DNA from: DATLYT01 sp035574455
Lineage (GTDB): Bacteria > Bacteroidota > Ignavibacteria > UBA10030
Length of the DNA: 6,459 nucleotides
Direction of reading: 5' to 3'
Assembly (NCBI GenBank): GCA_035574455.1
Contig: DATLYT010000184.1
Location: forward strand, 1 to 6,459
Shown: positions 1 through 6,311 of the stretch, piece by piece
How positions within the stretch are numbered: the stretch's first letter is position 1
Layout of the letters: every line of letters starts with the position of its first letter
Notes under the pieces: generated by a model
Databases searched by the model: none
What the model was told of the DNA's origin: nothing
The model's input: the letters and a program-made list of their open reading frames with translations, nothing else
Program-made: the position numbers and the translations under genes

Positions 1-587
1 CGATGGGTGTGTAGGAGACCGCCGAATGCATTTTTCATCGCACCGGTTGTTGTCGTGTAAATGTGACACTTCACGGTGGGCAGATGGACAATGTTCTTTC
101 CGAAGAAAAAGTCAGGAATCCGGATGCCTTCAGGGTAAATCTGGTCGAGCACCAGCAATGGCGTTTTCGGCACAAAGGGTACCCAGGTCATATCCGATTC
201 TTTAAAGTTGAAGAGAACCGGAATGCCATATTTCCGGAAAATCGGCTTATACTTGTTTAAGTCCTCCCCTTTGAAGGCGTCCGTCACGACAGTCATGTTT
301 TGCACACAGACCTGTTTCTCGTAACCCGCTGCGCGTAACCCACGGATCGTTCCTTCCAACTGCCAAGGCGTCGTGTTCGCTGCTGGGAATGGAAAATGCC
401 AGGAGATGTTGTCCTTCAGAATCGTCGTTGCAGCAGGATCCAAGGCCTTACGGACACCAGCCATTTCCATTGCACGCTGGATGTCGTCAAGCACCGTGGC
501 GGGCGTCGTGGACAGCACAGCGACGACGGGCTCAACGCTGGGAAGACCGGAAATTTTGGTGGGAGCTTTGGGCTCAGGAAGTTTCAT
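1..587 (-). CDS. DUF362 domain protein, N-terminal part (runs off the left edge)
   Basis: The frame is open from an ATG at 587 to the window edge, giving 195 residues without a stop; the C-terminus lies outside. The translation begins MKLPEPKAPTKISGLP and has the look of the DUF362 family. A segment near residues 59-78 reads DNISWHFPFPAANTTPWQLE, and a conserved block at about 164-191 contains KNIVHLPTVKCH followed by TTTTGAMKNAFGGLL, the lysine/TG-A-KN-G core typical of DUF362. Many family members carry a ferredoxin-like 4Fe-4S segment further on, which cannot be judged here. The biochemical role of the family is poorly defined and I assign none. The start lies 11 nt after the stop of the UbiA-family gene, with no clear Shine-Dalgarno sequence and no usual start codon just upstream in frame, so translation may depend on the preceding gene. 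No membrane segment or signal peptide is evident in the visible part. Confidence 0.8.
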   Translation of the reverse strand, partial: MKLPEPKAPTKISGLPSVEPVVAVLSTTPATVLDDIQRAMEMAGVRKALDPAATTILKDNISWHFPFPAANTTPWQLEGTIRGLRAAGYEKQVCVQNMTVVTDAFKGEDLNKYKPIFRKYGIPVLFNFKESDMTWVPFVPKTPLLVLDQIYPEGIRIPDFFFGKNIVHLPTVKCHIYTTTTGAMKNAFGGLLHTH

Positions 588-598
588 AGCAACACGAT

Positions 599-1480
599 CT
601 ACACGTAAATAATCATAACACAGGTGAGAAACCAGGCAAAGATATTCACCATGATGAGCAGATCACCCAACAGTAACCGTACGGGATTATCCTCCATCGG
701 TTTGGTTTTGATGAGAATAAGATACCGAAAGATACCGAATAAGACAAACACCGTGGTGAAGATGAGATTCTCGGTGCCAAACATTGTGACCGTTCGCTCG
801 GAAACAGTATAGAGAGCGTACGAAATTGCCATGCCTGCCGCAGCAACGGTCATAATCTGGTCGATGGACGTAAGGTCATACTGTTTCAGAACTGCGCGTC
901 CTTCATATCCTTCGAGCTGCTGACTCATCACTAACTCTCCTCTGCGCTTCGACGTAGAGAGAAAAAGTGAGACAAACAGTGTGCACAAAACAAGCCAATG
1001 GGATGTCGCGACATCGATGGCGTATGCTCCAGCCAGCACTCGAATCATGAATCCCGCTGCGACAATGAACACATCCAGCAGGATCACATGTTTGAGCCAG
1101 AAGGAATAGGCAACATTCAACACGATGTACAGCGTCGCAATCATCTGGAAGTTCACAGGCAAGTCTTTCGCAAGGACGACGCTGGTCACGAGGAGAACCA
1201 GAGCCAGCGCAATTGCTGCCGGGATCGTTAGTGTTCCAGCAGCAAGAGGGCGGGTACGTTTGATCGGATGGCGTTGGTCGACATCCCGGTCGGCAATGTC
1301 GTTAATGACATAAGCAGTGCTGGAGATCAAGCAGAAGACCGTAAATGCTACGACTTCCTTCCAGAAGTAACCCGGCTCGAAGAGGTGTTTTGAGAAGATC
1401 AGTGGAGCGAACAGAAAGAAGTTCTTGATCCACTGGGGGATTCGAAGAATCGATAGCGTTGCTTTCAGTCGCTCTGCCAA
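599..1480 (-). CDS. UbiA-family decaprenyl-phosphate phosphoribosyltransferase-like membrane prenyltransferase
   Basis: This 293-residue integral membrane protein has about nine hydrophobic segments (roughly 20-36, 43-60, 86-104, 110-128, 134-152, 160-176, 208-225, 238-256, 270-292). The first Asp-rich motif NDxxDxxxD is intact (N60, D61, D64, D68), followed by KRTRPLAAG. Further family-like features are YSFWLKH with D136 (125-136), KRRGEL (178-183), Y201 and DNP (264-266). The N-terminal RIPQWIKN and the KRRGEL block fit the DPPR synthase branch (mycobacterial Rv3806c/UbiA), which transfers phosphoribose from PRPP to decaprenyl phosphate as the first step towards polyprenyl-phosphoryl arabinose. 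Substrate is inferred; menaquinone or heme prenyltransferases are less likely on these motifs. The start is TTG at 1480: an in-frame TGA lies only three codons upstream, and the next candidates (CTG at codon 5) cut close to the conserved N-terminus. It begins 19 nt after the acyl-CoA mutase stop with only a weak ribosome site. Confidence 0.85.
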   Translation of the reverse strand: MAERLKATLSILRIPQWIKNFFLFAPLIFSKHLFEPGYFWKEVVAFTVFCLISSTAYVINDIADRDVDQRHPIKRTRPLAAGTLTIPAAIALALVLLVTSVVLAKDLPVNFQMIATLYIVLNVAYSFWLKHVILLDVFIVAAGFMIRVLAGAYAIDVATSHWLVLCTLFVSLFLSTSKRRGELVMSQQLEGYEGRAVLKQYDLTSIDQIMTVAAAGMAISYALYTVSERTVTMFGTENLIFTTVFVLFGIFRYLILIKTKPMEDNPVRLLLGDLLIMVNIFAWFLTCVMIIYV

Positions 1481-1499
1481 GTGGTGGTCTCAGACGTTC

Positions 1500-3164
1500 T
1501 CAGAAAACAACGGGTTCCTCATACACGCCGTACACTTCTGCCAGAGCGTGACACATCTCGCCTAAGGTCACATAGGACCGAGTACAGGCCAGCAGGTACG
1601 GCATGATATTCTTTTCATCCATTGCTGCCTGCCGAAGCTCTTTCAGTGATTGCTCGACGGCTTGCTGATTTCTGCTCTGGCGCAGCTCCGCTAAGCGTTT
1701 GCGTTGCTGGCGTTCAACTTCAGGAGAAATTTCGAGAATGGGAATTTCGATCTTCTCATCCTTCTCGACAAACTCGTTGACCCCGACAATAATTTTCTCC
1801 TTTGCATCCAGTTCACGTTGATAGCGATAGGCGGCTTCGGCAATCTCCCGTTGGAAGAATCCCGCTTCAATCGCCGGAATGACTCCACCCAACGCATCGA
1901 TCTTCTCAAAGTACTGCTCGGCCTTCTGTTCCATCTCGTTCGTCAACGCCTCAACGAAGTAGCTCCCTGCCAGGGGGTCAATCGTGTTCGCAACGCCAGT
2001 TTCATAGGCAAGAATTTGCTGCGTGCGCAGGGCGATCTTCACTGCTTTCTCCGAAGGGAGCGCCAACGTCTCATCCATCGAATTCGTGTGCAGGGATTGC
2101 GTCCCACCTAACACCCCCGCCAATGCTTCGTAGGCGGTGCGTACGATGTTGTTCTCCGGTTGCTGCGCCGTCAGTGAACAACCCGCTGTTTGCGTGTGAA
2201 AGCGGAGCATCCACGATCTTGGATTTTTCGCGCCGTATTTATCCCGCATTCTCTTTGCCCAGATGCGGCGAGCCGCGCGATATTTGGCAATCTCTTCAAA
2301 GAAATCGATATGGGCATTGAAGAAGAAGGAGATCCGCGGGACGAAGTCATCGACGTTCAGCCCACGGGCAATTCCAGCCTCGACGTACGCAAAACCATCA
2401 GCCAGTGTAAAGGCAAGCTCCTGCACCGCGGTGGAGCCAGCTTCACGAATATGATATCCGCTCACCGAAATCGGATTCCACTGCGGCACTTCCTTGTTCA
2501 TGTACTCGAACATGTCGATAATGAGCTTCATCGACGGCTCAGGCGGGTAAATCCATTCTTTTTGAGCGATGTACTCCTTGAGAATGTCCGCCTGAATCGT
2601 CCCCCGCAGTTTCTTGAAATCCACACCCTGCTTCTCGGCAACTACGAGGTAAAAGCACATCATCATTGCCGCCGGCGCGTTGATCGTCATTGAGGTTGAG
2701 ATTTCACCGAGTCGAATTCCCCTGAACAAGACCTCCATATCTGCAAGCGAGCTGACGGAAACACCACAAATGCCAACCTCGCCTTCCGACATCGGGTCGT
2801 CCGCGTCTCGTCCCATCAGCGTCGGTAAATCAAAGGCAACGGATAGGCCGGTCTGTCCATGTTCCAACAAGTAGTGATAGCGCTTGTTGGTATCTTCCGG
2901 CGTCCCGAATCCCGCGAACTGCCGCATCGTCCAGAGTTTGCCGCGATACATTGTAGGATGAATGCCGCGCGTATAAGGAAACTCGCCCGGAAAGCCGAGG
3001 TCGTTTACGTACTCCATCCCCTTCAAATCTTCCGGCGTGTAGAGCATTTGGATTGGTTCGCCACTGATCGTAGTGAAGACAGCCTCGCGCAGGCGGCCGT
3101 TACTCTTCACACGCTCCTCCCACTTTCGCTTTTCCTGTTCGAATTTGGCTTGATCGATCTTCAT
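1500..3164 (-). CDS. B12-dependent acyl-CoA mutase large subunit, isobutyryl-CoA mutase-type active site
   Basis: This 554-residue protein matches the substrate-binding TIM-barrel half of methylmalonyl-CoA mutase and its relatives, which use adenosylcobalamin to rearrange the carbon skeleton of acyl-CoA thioesters. Recognisable blocks are PTMYRGKLWTMRQFAGFGT (70-88), GLSVAFDLPTLMG (106-118), GTIQADILKEYIAQ (188-201), YPPEPSMK (206-213), SGYHIREAG (235-243), VPRISFF (275-281), FHTQTAGCSLT (322-332) and GGTQSLHTNSMDE (353-365). The family's catalytic His is H238, and R277 matches the CoA-contacting Arg283 of the Propionibacterium enzyme. The C-terminal B12-binding domain (DxHxxG) is absent, so a separate small subunit is needed; neither it nor a MeaB-type GTPase chaperone lies in the window. 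Specificity residues are Phe83 and Gln201, equivalent to Tyr89/Arg207 in methylmalonyl-CoA mutase and Phe80/Gln198 in isobutyryl-CoA mutase, so isobutyryl/n-butyryl-CoA or a related branched substrate is more likely. The ATG start has a good ribosome site and lies 24 nt after mutL. Confidence 0.93.
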   Translation of the reverse strand: MKIDQAKFEQEKRKWEERVKSNGRLREAVFTTISGEPIQMLYTPEDLKGMEYVNDLGFPGEFPYTRGIHPTMYRGKLWTMRQFAGFGTPEDTNKRYHYLLEHGQTGLSVAFDLPTLMGRDADDPMSEGEVGICGVSVSSLADMEVLFRGIRLGEISTSMTINAPAAMMMCFYLVVAEKQGVDFKKLRGTIQADILKEYIAQKEWIYPPEPSMKLIIDMFEYMNKEVPQWNPISVSGYHIREAGSTAVQELAFTLADGFAYVEAGIARGLNVDDFVPRISFFFNAHIDFFEEIAKYRAARRIWAKRMRDKYGAKNPRSWMLRFHTQTAGCSLTAQQPENNIVRTAYEALAGVLGGTQSLHTNSMDETLALPSEKAVKIALRTQQILAYETGVANTIDPLAGSYFVEALTNEMEQKAEQYFEKIDALGGVIPAIEAGFFQREIAEAAYRYQRELDAKEKIIVGVNEFVEKDEKIEIPILEISPEVERQQRKRLAELRQSRNQQAVEQSLKELRQAAMDEKNIMPYLLACTRSYVTLGEMCHALAEVYGVYEEPVVF

Positions 3165-3167
3165 GGT

Positions 3168-3176
3168 CTCTTCCTT
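3168..3176 (-). promoter_or_regulatory. Ribosome binding site of the acyl-CoA mutase gene
   Basis: AAGGAAGAG in the 24-nt gap between mutL and the mutase gene is a strong Shine-Dalgarno match. AAGGA lies 7 nt before the ATG at 3164. It is the clearest ribosome site in the window and sits at the largest gap, which suggests independent initiation rather than coupling to mutL. Confidence 0.75.
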
Positions 3177-3188
3177 ACGGATAAACGT

Positions 3189-5081
3189 TTACGATGTGCG
3201 ACCGAAACGCCGGTCGAGTTCTGCTAGAGTAATTTTCATGAGCACGGGGCGACCGTGCGGACAAACATACGGCATCTGCATAGCAAAGAGCTGGTCGATC
3301 AACGAGATCATCTCAACGGTATTCAGCCTGTCGCCGGCTTTGATCGCGGCTTTGCAGGCAAAGGACTTGGCGACGGCGTCACGTGCGTCCATGGTATCGG
3401 CGTGTTCGTTTCTCTTATATTCGTCTACTACATCTTGCAAAATTGTTGTCTCTTTTCCAACACGGACGTCTGCCGGAATACCCTCCACAACGACCGTATT
3501 TTTCCCGAACAATTTCACATCAAAGCCAAGTTTTTCGAGGTGCGGCAATAATTCCTTGACCAACGTGTAGTCGTGCGCCCCGAACTGAATTGTCTGCGGA
3601 AACAACAGCTGTTGGGTTGAGGGTAAATCCTTGTCGAAATTCGCCACCGCCTTTTCGTACAGAATCCGCTCATGCGCCGCATGCTGGTCGACAATTAACA
3701 ATCCACCGCGAATTTGAGAAAGAATATATTTGTTGTGCACCTGCCAGATCGCATGGTGGTCCCTCTGTTGCCCGCCTTCGGTTTGCAGCGTCTCATGCGG
3801 GATCACTCTCTCCTTTGGTGGAGCGTCGACCGCTTGTTGGGTTCTGGCAGCCTGATCCAATGGTGACTGACCAGACATTCTCTGCTCGATGCGGTTGAAC
3901 AGCTTTTCGATATCGAACGCATCAACGCTGAGCTCTGCAAGCTCCGTTGCAGACTGGGTTCTGTGTGCCTGTTCAGTGGATATGTGCGCGGGGACGATGG
4001 GAGCGTGGAGCGACGGGCTTGACCCAAACCGAAGACGCTCGTCTACACCAGCAGTAGCCTGATCGCCCGCAAGAGATACCGACGGGATGAGGTCGTGTGC
4101 GGAAAGTGTCTTCCGGACCACCGCAAACACGAAACGGTAGATGTTGGATTCATTCTCGAATTTAACTTCCTGTTTCGACGGGTGAACATTGACATCAACT
4201 TTGCGCGGGTCAAGAGTCAGATTGAGAACGAAAAACGGATAGGCGTTTTTCACCATAAGATGTTCGTACGCATGATAGACAGCATGGCTGATGGTGCGAT
4301 TCGTAATCGAACGCCTGTTGAGATACAGATACTGGTCAGCCCGACTCTTACGCGCAAAGTCCGGCTTGCCGATGAAGCCATCTACCGTCAGGTACTCCGT
4401 CTCCTCATGCACGCGAAGCACCGATTTGAAGTGGCGTTCACCAAACACGTCGATGAAGCGATCTTCCGGACTGCCCGGCTTCACGTCGAGCAGTGTCTCG
4501 TCGTCGCTCACATAACGCCATGCAACTTCGGGATACATCACTGCCATACGTGTTACAACATCGGTAATATTCTTAAGTTCTGTCTGATCGGACTTGAGAA
4601 ATGCTCGACGGGCGGGAGTATTGGCAAAGAGATTCTTCACCACGACTGACGTTCCGGGCTCCATCTGCACTTTGGTCTGTTCACGGACATCGCTCCCATC
4701 AATTCGGATCAGCGTTCCCACATCGTCAGCGCGCGTACGGGTGCGAAGTTCTACCTGTGAGACGGCAGCAATGGACGCGAGCGCCTCACCGCGGAATCCT
4801 AACGTGCGAATGCCTTCAAGGTCTTCTGCCGACCTGATCTTGCTCGTGGCGTGTCGCTGGAATGCCAGGAGTGCATCTTCCTCGGTCATCCCCTCGCCGT
4901 CGTCAACCACTTGTAACAGCGTTTTGCCGGCTTCTTTCACGACGATGTCAATTTTTTGCGCACCTGCGTCGAGCGAGTTCTCGATCAACTCCTTGACGGC
5001 CGAGGCGGGACGTTGAACGACCTCACCGGCGGCAATTTTGTTCGCTACCTCAGGCTGGAGAATATGGATTCGTGTGCTCAT
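3189..5081 (-). CDS. mutL: DNA mismatch repair protein MutL, endonuclease type
   Basis: MutL links mismatch recognition by MutS to strand nicking and removal. The 630-residue length fits the family (about 615-630). The N-terminal GHKL ATPase region is complete: ANKIAAGEVVQRPASAVKE, then ENSLDAGA (34-41) with E31 and N35 matching the E. coli catalytic Glu29 and Mg-ligand Asn33; the DxGxG box at D60-G64; GFRGEAL (95-101); NTPARRAFL (154-162); and DVNVHPSKQEVKF (296-308). A low-complexity polar linker runs from about 330 to 440. The C-terminal domain starts near QVHNKYIL (447) and carries the full metal-dependent nuclease signature: DQHAAHERILYE (465-476, the DQHAxxExxxxE motif), ACKAAIK (575-581) and CPHGRP (607-612). 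It should therefore nick DNA itself, unlike E. coli MutL, which relies on MutH. The ATG overlaps the stop of the upstream small gene in an ATGA arrangement, so translation is probably coupled. Confidence 0.98.
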   Translation of the reverse strand: MSTRIHILQPEVANKIAAGEVVQRPASAVKELIENSLDAGAQKIDIVVKEAGKTLLQVVDDGEGMTEEDALLAFQRHATSKIRSAEDLEGIRTLGFRGEALASIAAVSQVELRTRTRADDVGTLIRIDGSDVREQTKVQMEPGTSVVVKNLFANTPARRAFLKSDQTELKNITDVVTRMAVMYPEVAWRYVSDDETLLDVKPGSPEDRFIDVFGERHFKSVLRVHEETEYLTVDGFIGKPDFARKSRADQYLYLNRRSITNRTISHAVYHAYEHLMVKNAYPFFVLNLTLDPRKVDVNVHPSKQEVKFENESNIYRFVFAVVRKTLSAHDLIPSVSLAGDQATAGVDERLRFGSSPSLHAPIVPAHISTEQAHRTQSATELAELSVDAFDIEKLFNRIEQRMSGQSPLDQAARTQQAVDAPPKERVIPHETLQTEGGQQRDHHAIWQVHNKYILSQIRGGLLIVDQHAAHERILYEKAVANFDKDLPSTQQLLFPQTIQFGAHDYTLVKELLPHLEKLGFDVKLFGKNTVVVEGIPADVRVGKETTILQDVVDEYKRNEHADTMDARDAVAKSFACKAAIKAGDRLNTVEMISLIDQLFAMQMPYVCPHGRPVLMKITLAELDRRFGRTS

Positions 5082-5290
5082 GATTGCCGTAGTACGCCAG
5101 AAAGATAGAGATAGACGTAAAACAAAATTACCAACAATGCCGCCCAGATGAACGTCGATCGCGTTTTGCGTCGATGCCTCGCTCGAGCGAGCCGCATCTT
5201 GTGCTTCCGGCGTTCATCTTCGTCTTTTTCCGGATTATAAAAACGAGGGATGTATTCAAACTGATGATATTTGGGCTTTTTGAAAAACAC
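5078..5290 (-). CDS. Small basic single-pass membrane protein, unknown function
   Basis: A 70-residue protein begins with GTG one base after the epimerase stop and ends in a 4-nt ATGA overlap with mutL. Residues 1-45 are polar and very basic: KKPKYHQFEYIPRFYNPEKDE, then a charged stretch ending RARHRRKTRS. Residues about 46-66 (STFIWAALLVILFYVYLYLSG) form one hydrophobic helix, followed by a short tail. The positive flank before the helix predicts a cytoplasmic N-terminus, with the basic part near the inner membrane face. That it is a real gene rather than chance is supported by the fitted spacing on both sides, the plausible ribosome site and the clean membrane-helix pattern. The KYHQFEYIPRFYNPEKDE segment recalls a short family near mutL in Bacteroidota-like genomes, members of which have been mislabelled 'riboflavin synthase subunit beta'; that link is from memory. 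No function can be assigned. Confidence 0.82.
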   Translation of the reverse strand: MFFKKPKYHQFEYIPRFYNPEKDEDERRKHKMRLARARHRRKTRSTFIWAALLVILFYVYLYLSGVLRQS

Positions 5291-5291
5291 G

Positions 5292-6311
5292 TCAATCCGC
5301 CTGTCTTGGGATTGCTCCGATACCCGGTCTCTCTGGAAGATGGACTCTACCGTTGACGACTTTCATACCCTCAAACGGGTCGTTGGTTGTGAGCAGGTTG
5401 CCATCAAGGTCAACATAGTCAACTAACGGCGTCAACTGCGAAGCGGCAGAAATGCCTACCGAGGTTTCAATCATACAGCCGATCATGACCCTCAGACCTA
5501 ATGCACGAGCCGCGTGAATCATTTTCATCGCCTCTCGTAATCCTGTACATTTCATCAACTTGATGTTGATGCCGTCAAATGCATCGCAGAGTTTGGGGAT
5601 ATCGTGGAGACGCCCAGCATTTTCATCTGCGATCAATGGAACGGAAACACGTTCGTGAACCCAAGCTGTATCCGCTAACTGATGCGCCGGCATCGGCTGT
5701 TCGACAAATTCGACTCCCTCCTGCTCCAACCATTTGATTTTGTCGAGGGCCTCTTCTTTCTTCGTCCACGCTTCGTTGGCATCCACTCGCAACGGCTTCT
5801 TTGTGATCGCGCGAATGGTCCGAATGATTGCCCCATCGTCTTCTCTGCCCAATTTAATCTTGAGGATGGGAAATTCTTCCGCCTCTCGAACCTTCTGCGC
5901 AACAATCTCCGGCCGATCAAGACCAATTGTAAACGACGTCGTTACCGTCTTATCGGCAAGTCCCCAGAGGCGATGGAGCGGCATCTGGAGTTTCTTCCCA
6001 ATCCAATCGTGTAGGGCGATGTCGATGGCCGCCTTCGCCGCGTGGTTCCCTTCGGCAAGACTTTCGACTTGCGAAAGTATCGACTCCAGTTGAAATGGAT
6101 CGTCAAACGTTACTGCTTGAACAGCCTTCAGCAACGCAACGACTGACTCGATTGATTCGCCATACCTGCGGATTGGTGCCGCTTCGCCAAATCCGATAAT
6201 GCCCTCATGCTCCACGCGAACGAGAACCACCGGCCTCACGGCGTCCGAACTTCGGGAAATTGTAAACGCGTGCTTGAGCTGAAGGTCGTATTGTGAGAAT
6301 GAGAATTTCAC
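5292..6311 (-). CDS. L-Ala-D/L-Glu (dipeptide) epimerase, enolase superfamily
   Basis: This enzyme inverts the second residue of dipeptides, classically L-Ala-D-Glu released from murein peptides, so that the peptide can be recycled. The 339-residue length fits the family. The N-terminal capping domain contains LKHAFTISRSS (12-22) and IIGFGEAAPI (38-47). The barrel carries the muconate-lactonizing-type catalytic set: KIK with K151 and K153, metal ligands D177 (RVDANEAW), E204 (FVEQPMP) and D229 (LIADENAG), and the second base K251 (INIKLMKCTG). MIGCMIETSVGI (276-287) and the DxD motif D301/D303 (VDLDGNLL), which binds the dipeptide amino group, are hallmarks of dipeptide epimerases rather than muconate or succinylbenzoate enzymes. 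The exact dipeptide preference in this family varies and is not proven by motifs. The GTG start overlaps the ftsY stop by 4 nt (GTGA), suggesting coupled translation. No other murein-recycling gene is visible nearby. Confidence 0.92.
   Translation of the reverse strand: MKFSFSQYDLQLKHAFTISRSSDAVRPVVLVRVEHEGIIGFGEAAPIRRYGESIESVVALLKAVQAVTFDDPFQLESILSQVESLAEGNHAAKAAIDIALHDWIGKKLQMPLHRLWGLADKTVTTSFTIGLDRPEIVAQKVREAEEFPILKIKLGREDDGAIIRTIRAITKKPLRVDANEAWTKKEEALDKIKWLEQEGVEFVEQPMPAHQLADTAWVHERVSVPLIADENAGRLHDIPKLCDAFDGINIKLMKCTGLREAMKMIHAARALGLRVMIGCMIETSVGISAASQLTPLVDYVDLDGNLLTTNDPFEGMKVVNGRVHLPERPGIGAIPRQAD
5296..5302 (-). promoter_or_regulatory. Ribosome binding site of the 70-aa membrane protein gene
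   Basis: AGGCGGA lies 5 nt before the GTG start at 5290, inside the last codons of the epimerase gene. It supports GTG as the real start of the small gene. Confidence 0.5.

Noticed and set aside
63..612. Several short plus-strand frames at the left end
   Set aside because: The minus strand here is continuously open and encodes a DUF362-type protein with family motifs, so the plus-strand frames are shadows.
1704..2111. 135-codon plus-strand open frame opposite the mutase C-terminal half
   Set aside because: It overlaps conserved coding sequence on the minus strand completely; composition is that of a reverse-complement shadow.
2190..2693. 167-codon plus-strand open frame opposite the acyl-CoA mutase
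   Set aside because: It is antisense to conserved mutase blocks and has no recognisable motif or fitting neighbour on the plus strand.
1500..3164. Possible truncated or broken methylmalonyl-CoA mutase lacking its B12 domain
   Set aside because: About 550 residues is the normal length for large subunits of the split (two-chain) mutases; the C-terminus is intact and no B12-domain remnant follows.
3182..3191. Perfect 10-bp palindrome TAAACGTTTA across the mutL stop codon
   Set aside because: Too short and AT-rich to act as an intrinsic terminator, with no T-run after it in the direction of transcription; it may be chance. A regulator site cannot be argued from one copy.
4095..4649. 184-codon plus-strand open frame opposite mutL
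   Set aside because: It lies wholly within the strongly supported mutL gene on the other strand; the translation has no recognisable domain, and its length is explained by mutL codon constraint.
5078..5290. Possible reading of the 70-aa protein as 'riboflavin synthase subunit beta'
   Set aside because: Lumazine synthase (RibH) is a soluble protein of about 150 residues; this is a 70-residue single-helix membrane protein with none of its motifs.
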